A stretch of 12,354 bases of DNA from JAVBRU01 sp031547595. GTDB taxonomy: Bacteria > Bacillota > Clostridia > Christensenellales > Aristaeellaceae. This document shows, piece by piece, positions 6,026 to 12,351 of this stretch (within the stretch, counting starts at the first letter, position 1; every line of letters starts with the position of its first letter). Made by a program: the position numbers and the translations under genes. The notes beneath the pieces are model-generated. The model saw only the letters and a program-made list of their open reading frames with translations, made no database searches and was not told where the DNA came from. The stretch lies in the NCBI GenBank assembly GCA_031547595.1, contig JAVBRU010000066.1, positions 1 through 12,354 on the forward strand, given 5' to 3'.

Positions 6026-7438
6026 ATGTTAAGAGAAAAAGCGACAACGGAACAATCAGGATATGAGATCGTACTGCTGGAGGAACTGGTGCCGCAAGAC
6101 CATATATTGCGCAAAATAGATGCAGCGGTGGATTTTAGTTTCATCCACGATCTGTGCAAAGGGTTGTATTCGAGCAATATGGGGCGACCGGCAGTAGACC
6201 CGGAGTTGCTTTTTCGCATGCTGTTTTTAGGCTACCTGTACGACATCAAATCAGAAACGAAGCTGGCGCAGCAAGTGAACGAAAATATCGCGTTCAAATG
6301 GTTTCTGCGGCTAAAGCTCACGGAAAAAGGGCCAGACCACGCAACCATCAGCATCAATCGGGTCAGACGATTCCGGGATAACAATATAGCCGAAAAGATA
6401 TTTAATGAAATTCTGCGTCAGTGCATAGCAAAGGGCCTGGTAGGCGGCAATATCCTCTACACAGACTCAACGCACATCAAAGCGAAAGCGAATAAGCATC
6501 GCAAACAGCTGGTGACAGTCGAGGAAACACCCAAGGCGTATATGGAGCAATTAGACGCGCAGATTGCGCTTGATAGGGCTGTGTTAGGCAAGAAGCCATT
6601 TGACAAGGATGACGATCCGCCTGCCGGCGGCGGAACAACCACGCGCATGCAAAGCACAACAGACCCGGACAGCGGCCAGCAAAGCCGTGACGGGAAGCCG
6701 GATGGCTTTCATTACAGCGAGCACCGAACGGTAGACAGCAAGAAAAACGTCATTGTTAATGTTCACGTTGAGCCAGCCAATATCAACGATATGACGCCCG
6801 TACCGGATATCTTGGAGGAAATCAAACTGCGGCTGGGAAAGCTCCCTAAGTATATGGGGTTTGACGCAGGATACCACAGTGCATGGATCGCTCGCTTGCT
6901 TGAGGAAAACAAGGTTCAAGGGGTGATCGGGTACAGGCGGCATACCTTCAAGACGGACTACTTCGGTAAATATCGCTTCAACTACGACAGCTATTTCGAT
7001 GTTTATACCTGCCCCGAAAACCAGCCTCTTTACTGGAAAACCACGACGCGCGAGGGGTATCGCCAATACTTCAGCGACCGTAAGGTATGTGCCCAATGCC
7101 CGCGACGTATGGAATGCTTCAATGAAAAAGCAACCAGAAGGATGGTGACAAGGCATGTGTGGCAGGATGCGCTGGATGAAGTCACCTCCTTCACCAAGAC
7201 GCCCACAGGTAAGCGCCTGTACAAATGGCGCAAGGAAACCATTGAACGAAGCTTCGCGGAGGCGAAAGAAAACCACGGGCTTCGCTTTGCTCGTATGCTC
7301 GGCATCGCCAATATGCGCGAGCAGTGTTTCCTGACCGCTGCCCTTCAAAATATCAAGCGCCTCGCCGCTTGCCTTTTGCGCTTACTCAAAACGGGCGTCT
7401 TCCACTTCAAGAAAACACCCGCTTTGTTGATGGTCTGA
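6026..7438 (+). CDS. IS1182-family DDE transposase
   Basis: This 470-residue protein catalyses movement of its own element. The N-terminal part has the DUF772-type region (GRPAVDPELLFRMLFLGYLY) and a helix-turn-helix-like stretch. The catalytic triad appears to be D147 in ILYTDSTHIKAKA, D280 in MGFDAGYHS and E407 in KETIERSFAEAKENHGLRFA. A cysteine cluster, CAQCPRRMEC, precedes the last motif, as is usual in this family. The ATG at 6026 is preferred because GAGGTG lies upstream; an ATG at 5993 would add 11 residues. The TGA stop is unusual: T and G are the last bases of the element and the A belongs to the duplicated target. No frameshift or internal stop is present, so the gene looks functional. 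Confidence 0.92.
   Translation: MLREKATTEQSGYEIVLLEELVPQDHILRKIDAAVDFSFIHDLCKGLYSSNMGRPAVDPELLFRMLFLGYLYDIKSETKLAQQVNENIAFKWFLRLKLTEKGPDHATISINRVRRFRDNNIAEKIFNEILRQCIAKGLVGGNILYTDSTHIKAKANKHRKQLVTVEETPKAYMEQLDAQIALDRAVLGKKPFDKDDDPPAGGGTTTRMQSTTDPDSGQQSRDGKPDGFHYSEHRTVDSKKNVIVNVHVEPANINDMTPVPDILEEIKLRLGKLPKYMGFDAGYHSAWIARLLEENKVQGVIGYRRHTFKTDYFGKYRFNYDSYFDVYTCPENQPLYWKTTTREGYRQYFSDRKVCAQCPRRMECFNEKATRRMVTRHVWQDALDEVTSFTKTPTGKRLYKWRKETIERSFAEAKENHGLRFARMLGIANMREQCFLTAALQNIKRLAACLLRLLKTGVFHFKKTPALLMV
7422..7437 (-). repeat. Right terminal inverted repeat of the insertion sequence
   Basis: CTTTGTTGATGGTCTG, the exact complement of the left end, overlapping the last codons of the transposase gene. 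Confidence 0.85.
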
Positions 7439-7469
7439 GCTGCAAGCGTGTACATACACGCTTGCAGCC
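7438..7469. repeat. 32-bp direct repeat (right), palindromic, terminator hairpin of gap separated from its U-tail
   Basis: Perfect copy of 5885-5916. It begins 17 bases after the gap stop codon on the minus strand, where a terminator hairpin is expected. Here the hairpin is followed on the minus strand by TCAGACCATC, the insertion-sequence end, instead of T-rich sequence. Termination after gap may therefore be weakened. Confidence 0.75.
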
Positions 7470-7486
7470 TGCTTTGTATAGAATAA

Positions 7487-8509
7487 TTATTCGGCGTCTA
7501 CTTTCGCCATGTGTTCGATGAGGTTGACAACCTTGTTGGAGTAGCCCCACTCGTTATCATACCAAGCCACGAGCTTCACGAAGGTATCGGTCAGCTGGAT
7601 GCCGGCGGTGGCGTCAAAGATGGAAGTGCGGGCATCATGGATGAAATCGCTGGAGACGACGGCGTCCTCGGTGTAGCCGATAATGCCCTTCCACTGCTCG
7701 GACTCGCTGGCGGCCTTCATGGTGGCCTTGATGTCTTCCATGGTGGTGGGGGTCTTGAGGTTGCAGGTGAGGTCAACCACAGACACGTCCGCCGTGGGCA
7801 CGCGGAAAGACATACCGGTCAGCTTGCCCTTGAGCTCGGGAATCACAACACCCACAGCCTTGGCCGCGCCGGTGCTGCTGGGGATGATGTTGAACGCCGC
7901 GCCGCGGCCGCCGCGCCAGTCTTTGTTGCTGGGGCCGTCCACGGTTTTCTGGGTGGCGGTGGTGGCGTGCACGGTGGTCATCAGGCCATCCGCGATGCCG
8001 TACTTATCGTTGATCACCTTGGCCAGGGGGGCCAGGCAGTTGGTGGTGCAGGACGCGTTGGAAACAACGTTCATGTCCTTGGTATATTTTTCGTTGTTGA
8101 CGCCCATCACGAACATGGGGGTCTCTTTATCCTTGGCAGGCGCGGTGATGACGACCTTCTTGGCGCCGCCATTGAAGTGCGCGCTGGCAGAGGGCGTATC
8201 GCAGAACACACCAGTGGCCTCGGCGATGTACTCGGCGCCGGCATCGGCCCACTTGATATCCGCGGGGTTCTTTTCGGCAAACGCCTTGACCTTCTGACCA
8301 TTAACGATCAGGCAGCCGCACTCGTTGCACACTTCGATAGAACCGTTGAACTGGCCATGCACGGTGTCATAGCGCAGCAGGTAAGCCATATATTCCAGGG
8401 GAATAAAGGGGTCGTTGACGGCAACCACTTCCACATTGGGGTTGTCCAGCGCGGCGCGGAAAACCAGACGGCCAATACGGCCGAAGCCATTGATACCAAC
8501 TTTGATCAT
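7487..8509 (-). CDS. gap: Glyceraldehyde-3-phosphate dehydrogenase, phosphorylating, NAD-type
   Basis: This 340-residue enzyme oxidises glyceraldehyde 3-phosphate to 1,3-bisphosphoglycerate, the substrate of Pgk. The dinucleotide fold starts at INGFGRIGRLVFRAA, and D33 in AVNDPF is the residue typical of NAD preference. The catalytic cysteine is C154 in SNASCTTNCLAPL and the partner histidine is H181 in TTVHATTATQKTVDG. The end, WYDNEWGYSNKVVNLIEHM, is canonical. Segments such as NDPFIPLEYMAYLLRYDTVHG and VVSSDF resemble the Escherichia coli GapA/eukaryotic type more than Bacillus GapA, as judged from memory. The ATG at 8509 has AAGGAGGA 7 bases upstream. It lies alone on the minus strand, outside the cggR operon, with its own promoter and a CggR-like site upstream. 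Confidence 0.97.
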   Translation of the reverse strand: MIKVGINGFGRIGRLVFRAALDNPNVEVVAVNDPFIPLEYMAYLLRYDTVHGQFNGSIEVCNECGCLIVNGQKVKAFAEKNPADIKWADAGAEYIAEATGVFCDTPSASAHFNGGAKKVVITAPAKDKETPMFVMGVNNEKYTKDMNVVSNASCTTNCLAPLAKVINDKYGIADGLMTTVHATTATQKTVDGPSNKDWRGGRGAAFNIIPSSTGAAKAVGVVIPELKGKLTGMSFRVPTADVSVVDLTCNLKTPTTMEDIKATMKAASESEQWKGIIGYTEDAVVSSDFIHDARTSIFDATAGIQLTDTFVKLVAWYDNEWGYSNKVVNLIEHMAKVDAE

Positions 8510-8563
8510 GGGGTAATCCTCCTTACAGTCGTCCATTCGTCAGTGATTCTTATACCGTCCTCT

Positions 8564-8592
8564 ATTATACCCAAATTTCCCCTACATTGCAA
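8564..8592 (-). promoter_or_regulatory. gap promoter
   Basis: On the minus strand, TTGCAA (-35) and a perfect TATAAT (-10) are 17 bases apart. The expected start is near 8557, leaving a leader of about 48 bases. This is a strong sigma-A type promoter, as expected for a highly expressed glycolytic gene. Confidence 0.75.
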
Positions 8593-8602
8593 CCCTTTTG
8601 CG

Positions 8603-8638
8603 CAAATAATTTCATCCCAGTGGGACAAATGTGTCCCA
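8603..8638 (-). promoter_or_regulatory. Candidate CggR-like operator between gap and the traB-family gene
   Basis: On the minus strand the site reads TGGGAC-N5-TGTC-N4-TGGGAT, with box starts 19 bases apart, the same period as at cggR. Over the first 19-base unit, 13 bases match the cggR site. On the plus strand 8621-8638 is also a perfect inverted repeat, TGGGACA-AATG-TGTCCCA, with an extra TCCCA half-site at 8615-8619. The second downstream box is poor. It lies just upstream of the gap -35 box rather than over the start, so the mode of action would differ from cggR. Another dimeric regulator is possible. Confidence 0.45.
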
Positions 8639-8652
8639 GATGTGAACATGCA

Positions 8653-8681
8653 TTGCAAAGGCTTGGCAATTGTGATAAGAT
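8653..8681 (+). promoter_or_regulatory. Promoter of the traB-family gene
   Basis: TTGCAA (8653-8658) and TAAGAT (8676-8681) are 17 bases apart, with TG one base before the -10 box as in extended -10 promoters. The start would be near 8688, very close to the ribosome site. Confidence 0.5.
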
Positions 8682-8702
8682 GGCAGTGAAAGGCAGGTGC
8701 AA

Positions 8703-9614
8703 ATGATGAAGAAACGTATTTTTGCAGGGCTTGTAGCTCTGCTGATGGTGCTGGGCCTGCTGCCCGCGCAGGCAGCATCGCAGCCCGCGATTTACCGCGT
8801 GACAGACGACGCCGGGCATACGCTCTATTTGTTTGGCACCATCCACATTGGCAAGGAATCGATGTATCCGCTCAGCTCCGCCGTGGAGCAGGCCTACGAG
8901 ATCAGCGATGCCCTGGCGGTGGAGCTGGATTTATACAATTTCCTGAACAACCCCATCCTGGCGCTGCAAATGGCCGCCCTGATGTACTATACCCCACCGG
9001 ACAACGCCACCAAGCACCTGTCCGAGGAGGTATACAAGCTGGGCATCAGCAAGCTGGCCAGCGCCGGCATGCCGGAGTTGGTGCTCAAAGCCATCAAGAT
9101 TGAGAATTGGGTTTCCCTGGCCGAGGAAATGGCTGCCGCTTCCGTGGGGCTGACCAGCGATTACGGCGTGGATTTGCACCTGCTCACCCGCGCGCACGAA
9201 ACCGGAAAGCCCATCTATGAGCTGGAAACCTACGAAGAGCAGCTGACAGTGCTGGGCAGCATGAGCGATGCTTTTATGGAATGGCAGCTGCGGCAGATGC
9301 TGGTATATTCCAGTGCCAACGCCTTGGGCAGCCTGATGCTTTGCACTGCGTGGCAAAACGGCAATACCGATGCCATTCGCAATTTGACGGAGGACATGGA
9401 AGGCCTGCCCGAGGAATTCAAAGATGATTTCGACCGCTATATCAACAACCTGCTGTCCGAGCGCGACGAGCGCTTCACGCAGCAGGCCATTGAATACCTG
9501 CTCAGCGGCGAAACGGTGTTCTTCGCGGTGGGCGCGGCGCATGTGTGCGGCAGCAATGGGCTGGCGGTGCGTCTTGCCCAGGCCGGGTACACCGTGGAGG
9601 AAATTGGCAGGTAA
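8703..9614 (+). CDS. TraB/GumN-family secreted protein
   Basis: This 303-residue protein begins with a clear signal peptide: MMKKR, a hydrophobic stretch to about residue 20, and a cleavage site after AQA at residues 22-24. The mature part has the two signatures of the TraB/PrgY/GumN (TIKI-like) fold: LFGTIHIGKESMYPLS with H48, and GAAHVCGSNGLA with H280 near the C-terminus. Members are thought to be metal-dependent proteases or signalling antagonists, and their substrates in clostridia are not known to me. It probably acts outside the membrane. AGGCAGGTG precedes two adjacent ATG codons (8703 and 8706); either may be used. It diverges from gap across a shared regulatory region and converges on the lamin-tail gene. 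Confidence 0.85.
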   Translation: MMKKRIFAGLVALLMVLGLLPAQAASQPAIYRVTDDAGHTLYLFGTIHIGKESMYPLSSAVEQAYEISDALAVELDLYNFLNNPILALQMAALMYYTPPDNATKHLSEEVYKLGISKLASAGMPELVLKAIKIENWVSLAEEMAAASVGLTSDYGVDLHLLTRAHETGKPIYELETYEEQLTVLGSMSDAFMEWQLRQMLVYSSANALGSLMLCTAWQNGNTDAIRNLTEDMEGLPEEFKDDFDRYINNLLSERDERFTQQAIEYLLSGETVFFAVGAAHVCGSNGLAVRLAQAGYTVEEIGR

Positions 9615-9625
9615 GGGCGCAACAA

Positions 9626-9658
9626 AAAGGGGCTGCCGCGAAAGCGTGCAGCCCCTTT
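9626..9658. terminator. Bidirectional terminator between the traB-family and lamin-tail genes
   Basis: AAAGGGGCTGC (9626-9636) pairs with GCAGCCCCTTT (9648-9658). Inside, CGC/GCG closes a GAAA tetraloop, with one bulged T. The A-run before and T-run after give U-tails for both convergent genes, which end 12 bases to either side. Confidence 0.88.
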
Positions 9659-9669
9659 GCTATCCAAAC

Positions 9670-10170
9670 TCACTCAATCACATTCTCCGCGCCGGGGGTG
9701 GGATGGCTGGTAAATTCCCATCTGCCGTCCACATCGCGCGCCATGGAGATATCCTTGGTCTGCATATCAAAGGAAACAATGTCCAGAATCACGCCCTGAT
9801 AGCTGAGCACCACGCGCTCCCCATCAGCGCTCAGCTTGAAGGCGGTGTGGATTTCCGTTTCGGTCACGCGGTCCTCGCCGGAGCAGAATATGATCAGGTA
9901 GCCATGTGCGGGAATGGTAACCGCGGGGAACACAAACTTGTCCAGCGTCTTTTTACCATCCGACAGGCACAGGCCTTCCAGGTTGATGTCCTCATCGCTG
10001 CTGTTATACAGCTCGATCCAGTCCGGGGAATTGCCGTTCTCGTCTTCCAGGGTCTCGCCGTTGGACGCCATAAACTCGTTGATGCGAACGGCCACAAAAT
10101 TCTTGCTTTCAGCCAGGGCAGAGCCCGCCACCAGGCAACAGACCAGCAGTGCAATCCAGAGTTTTCTCAT
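9670..10170 (-). CDS. Secreted lamin-tail-domain (LTD) protein
   Basis: This is a 166-residue exported protein. The signal peptide covers residues 1-20 (MRKLWIALLVCCLVAGSALA), with cleavage expected before ESKN. The rest is a single lamin-tail domain: VRINEFMASNGETL, the signature DWIELYNSSDEDINLEGLCL, then KFVFPAVTIPAHGYLIIFCSG and a C-terminal HPTPGAEN, which is a typical domain ending. In bacteria this domain usually adorns larger cell-surface or CotH-type proteins; here it stands alone. It may bind surface polymers or other proteins, but its function is unknown. GAGGG lies 7 bases before the ATG and a promoter with a perfect -10 box precedes it. It is probably monocistronic. Confidence 0.82.
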   Translation of the reverse strand: MRKLWIALLVCCLVAGSALAESKNFVAVRINEFMASNGETLEDENGNSPDWIELYNSSDEDINLEGLCLSDGKKTLDKFVFPAVTIPAHGYLIIFCSGEDRVTETEIHTAFKLSADGERVVLSYQGVILDIVSFDMQTKDISMARDVDGRWEFTSHPTPGAENVIE

Positions 10171-10205
10171 AATAATGCCCTCTACTTTCCTTGGTATTGG
10201 GTTTC

Positions 10206-10234
10206 ATTATAGCACCACGAAGGATGATTGAGAA
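10206..10234 (-). promoter_or_regulatory. Promoter of the lamin-tail gene
   Basis: On the minus strand, TTCTCA (-35) and TATAAT (-10) are 17 bases apart, and the start would be about 30 bases before the ATG at 10170. Confidence 0.55.
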
Positions 10235-10280
10235 GTAATAAAAAGCAAATAATTACAAAACAACTTGTAAACTTTCTTCG

Positions 10281-10322
10281 AAAAAATATGCCCCCGAACG
10301 GCCTTGCAGCCGCGTGGGGGCA
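10281..10322 (-). terminator. Terminator of the sigma/anti-sigma operon
   Basis: On the minus strand, TGCCCCC pairs with GGGGGCA, with an inner CGGC/GCCG stem, followed by TATTTTTT. It begins 14 bases after the stop of the last gene of the operon. Confidence 0.85.
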
Positions 10323-10335
10323 GGGATTGGTTGCC

Positions 10336-11538
10336 TCACATCAACTCCCAATCCACATAGAGCCAGTTTCCTATTTCCTCATCCCAATGGGACCCAAATA
10401 TCAATGTGCTGGGTTCCTGGCCGTCCTTTTTGATGCAAATGTATTCCAGCCGGTAATCAAACACCCCTTGGGCCAACCTGTCCTGGCTATAGCCATCTGT
10501 GTGGGAAAGAAACGATGTGTTTTTCCCTTCTTTATCAAGCAAGTAGAAGAATATCGTGTAATCCTCCGTGATATCTGGCAAGGGGACATCCTCAGGCCAT
10601 GTAAAATACAACTGGACGCAGTATAACAGCGGGGTTTCACGAACCGTTGCCTCCACAGTGCGCATCCCGAGCACCCGTTCCGGGAAATTGGCAATGCGAT
10701 ATGTCTTTTGCGCCATGTTCCTTTTGGGGGAAACGGTGATGTGCAAATCGCCCGCATCTACCTGCGTGAAATCGCCCGGATAAAAGTAGCCACGGACTTT
10801 AGCTTCCTCTTCCTCTATTCTCACGGTTGGCATGGTTCCTAGATAGCGCTGCAGCTGGGGTGCAATGAGTACATTCAGTACGTCAGGAAAGCCAGCACTT
10901 TCTGGGTAGACATAAGAATTGTATGTGGTTACGGTGCGCAGGTCGAACCAGTACATCACCACCACCGTGGACAGGGACTGGTAGATAGCTTCTGTCCGCC
11001 AGTTATAGCGTTTTTTTCCCTCGTTATCCTGGCAATAGAATTCATTTGTCGTCAGCCAAAAGATGTTCTTTGCGCTTCTGACCATCGCTATATCCAAATG
11101 ATTGTCCATGATTTGCGTAGCGCGGCCAGGCTGCAGCACATACTCCATATCCATCCCAAAAATGATAGCACTGTCTTTGGCGTCCTTCAAGGAATATTCC
11201 ACCGTCAGGTACATGGACATACTGTCCGATGCCACCTCTTTTACCTTCACATCCACCATCGCCATATCGCCTGCCAGGGTGGCCTCAGTGGTCACCGGCA
11301 CGCCCCGCTTGTTTAGGTTTGCGCTCAAAAAATCGCCCAAGCCAGTGCCATAAAGGACGGCGGTGGCCACACCGCTCAGGCATATCACCAACGCTGCCAA
11401 AGCAATAATCAGCCGTTTGGACAGCTTTGGCCGATGCACCGAAGCGTTACGCGCAAGCACCTGCTCCACTGCATCGAAAAACTCCGGCGGGGGCTGTTCG
11501 TAAGCCTTCTGAAAACGGGAATTGTCAAAGGTTTTCAT
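10336..11538 (-). CDS. Putative membrane-bound anti-sigma factor with large extracellular domain
   Basis: This 400-residue protein has a short cytoplasmic N-terminus of about 40 residues (FFDAVEQVLARNASVH), one membrane segment at about 43-63 (LIIALAALVICLSGVATAVL), and about 330 residues outside, apparently beta-rich. The layout, and the translational coupling to an ECF sigma gene through an ATGA overlap of 4 bases, suggest it holds the sigma factor at the membrane and senses an external signal. Clostridial sigma neighbours of this plan are often annotated DUF4179-like, but I cannot confirm that domain here. No zinc-binding HxxxCxxC motif of the ZAS type is visible. AGGAGG lies 7 bases before the start. 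The stop is followed closely by a terminator, so it is last in its operon. Confidence 0.72.
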   Translation of the reverse strand: MKTFDNSRFQKAYEQPPPEFFDAVEQVLARNASVHRPKLSKRLIIALAALVICLSGVATAVLYGTGLGDFLSANLNKRGVPVTTEATLAGDMAMVDVKVKEVASDSMSMYLTVEYSLKDAKDSAIIFGMDMEYVLQPGRATQIMDNHLDIAMVRSAKNIFWLTTNEFYCQDNEGKKRYNWRTEAIYQSLSTVVVMYWFDLRTVTTYNSYVYPESAGFPDVLNVLIAPQLQRYLGTMPTVRIEEEEAKVRGYFYPGDFTQVDAGDLHITVSPKRNMAQKTYRIANFPERVLGMRTVEATVRETPLLYCVQLYFTWPEDVPLPDITEDYTIFFYLLDKEGKNTSFLSHTDGYSQDRLAQGVFDYRLEYICIKKDGQEPSTLIFGSHWDEEIGNWLYVDWELM

Positions 11539-12005
11539 TCTGATACCTCCTCTTTCAAGATTTCACTCAGTGCGGCACGGCCTGCGCTTAAGCGTGATTT
11601 GACCGTGCCTTTTGGGATTTTTAGCGTTTGAGCAATTTCCTCCAGGCTCATTCCCTCCACATAATACAAAACCACAGTGATGCGCAGCTTGTCCGTCAGC
11701 ATCTCAATGGCGTCGTGCAGCGCTTCATCCCGCTCCGGCATCGCGGTGCTTTCGGGGATTTGCTCCGTCCATACAAGGGGCTGGAGGCTTTTCTGCATGC
11801 GCCGGCATTCCCGGATCAAAATACGAACAAGCCAGGGACGAAAGCTGCTTTCATCCCGCAGAGCGCTTCGGTGCTGCCAGGCCAGCGCAATGGCGCTTTG
11901 CACCGCGTCCTGCCTGTCAGGATAACGATCTAAAAGCGTTGAAGAAACATGATATAATGTCTTTTCGTGCTTGCGCACGTTGTCGGCAAATGCTTCTGGT
12001 GTCAT
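11535..12005 (-). CDS. ECF-type RNA polymerase sigma factor
   Basis: This 156-residue protein has the two-domain plan of extracytoplasmic-function sigma factors. Region 2 spans about residues 10-70, with RQDAVQSAIALAWQH and the -10-recognition part SSFRPWLVRILIRECRR. Region 4 spans about 92-150, with the helix-turn-helix MSLEEIAQTLKIPKGTVKSR followed by LSAGRAAL. It would direct RNA polymerase to a small regulon, probably envelope-stress genes. The ATG at 12005 is preferred, with GAGAGG 8 bases upstream; a TTG at 12044 would add 13 lysine-rich residues outside the family pattern. The partner gene starts inside its stop codon. A possible self-recognised promoter lies upstream. Confidence 0.9.
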   Translation of the reverse strand: MTPEAFADNVRKHEKTLYHVSSTLLDRYPDRQDAVQSAIALAWQHRSALRDESSFRPWLVRILIRECRRMQKSLQPLVWTEQIPESTAMPERDEALHDAIEMLTDKLRITVVLYYVEGMSLEEIAQTLKIPKGTVKSRLSAGRAALSEILKEEVSE

Positions 12006-12052
12006 TCCCTTTTCCTCTCGCTTTTTTATGGAGGTTACTTGCAAGACCTTAC

Positions 12053-12084
12053 AGTATAAGAGGGGGGAAAAACTAAAAAGGTTC
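12053..12084 (-). promoter_or_regulatory. Candidate promoter of the sigma operon, possibly ECF-type
   Basis: On the minus strand, GAACC (12080-12084) is followed after 16 bases by CCTCTTA (12057-12063), which resembles the GAAC plus CGTC-like pattern of ECF promoters and would fit autoregulation. A TATACT (12053-12058) in the same place could instead be a housekeeping -10 box, but it lacks a good -35 box. Confidence 0.35.
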
Positions 12085-12107
12085 GGTATGGGTACAATAA
12101 TTGAATT

Positions 12108-12269
12108 AGGGTGTGTTTCAAAAGCCCGGGACGTGCAGATTCGCGAGGATAAAGCGTCAGTTCAAGGCGGAAAACCGCCGGAATAGCATCGCTATTTCAA
12201 GGTTTGACAACGCAGAAATGGTGCTTTTACACCCCGAAGATGCATGTTAAGAGTTTTGAAACACGCCCT
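12108..12269. repeat. MITE-like noncoding element, 162 bp
   Basis: The ends are 16-base inverted repeats, AGGGTGTGTTTCAAAA (12108-12123) and TTTTGAAACACGCCCT (12254-12269), with one mismatch. Inside are ACGTGCA pairing with TGCATGT, a GGCGG-AAAA-CCGCC hairpin and an AATAGC-ATC-GCTATT hairpin, so much of it could fold as one long branched stem. No gene is present. No clear target duplication was seen. It fills most of the gene-free stretch 12006-12354, with the promoter to its left and a terminator to its right. Confidence 0.6.
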
Positions 12270-12316
12270 GCGAGATAATTTGATCATATACAAAAAAGCG
12301 GCGCTTGGCACGGCGC

Positions 12317-12351
12317 AAAAAAACCCCGGCCGGCATGGCTGTCGGCCGGGG
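12317..12351 (-). terminator. Terminator for a minus-strand gene beyond the right edge
   Basis: On the minus strand, CCCCGGCCG and CGGCCGGGG form a 9-base-pair stem followed by seven T residues. The gene it serves would end to the right of the window. Confidence 0.8.

Larger units (their letters stand above)
5917..7437 (+). mobile_element. IS1182-like insertion sequence, 1521 bp, complete
   Basis: Its ends are perfect 16-base inverted repeats, CAGACCATCAACAAAG at the left and its complement at the right. It carries one intact transposase gene on the plus strand and is flanked by 32-bp direct repeats. The intact ends, open frame and perfect duplication suggest a recent insertion. It separates gap from the araC-type gene, both on the minus strand, and is transcribed against them. 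Family assignment rests on the transposase. Confidence 0.88.

Noticed and set aside
7511..8689. Long plus-strand open frame of 392 codons opposite gap
   Set aside because: It is glycine-, histidine- and valine-rich with no domain signature. It is fully antisense to a perfect GAPDH and arises from its codon bias.
11971..12186. Plus-strand open frame of 71 codons across the sigma start and the MITE-like element
   Set aside because: It overlaps the sigma gene antisense and runs into a noncoding repeat, with no ribosome site or recognisable features.
12291..12316. Second hairpin just left of the end terminator
   Set aside because: Only a GCGC/GCGC match with mismatched interior; too weak to call next to an excellent terminator.
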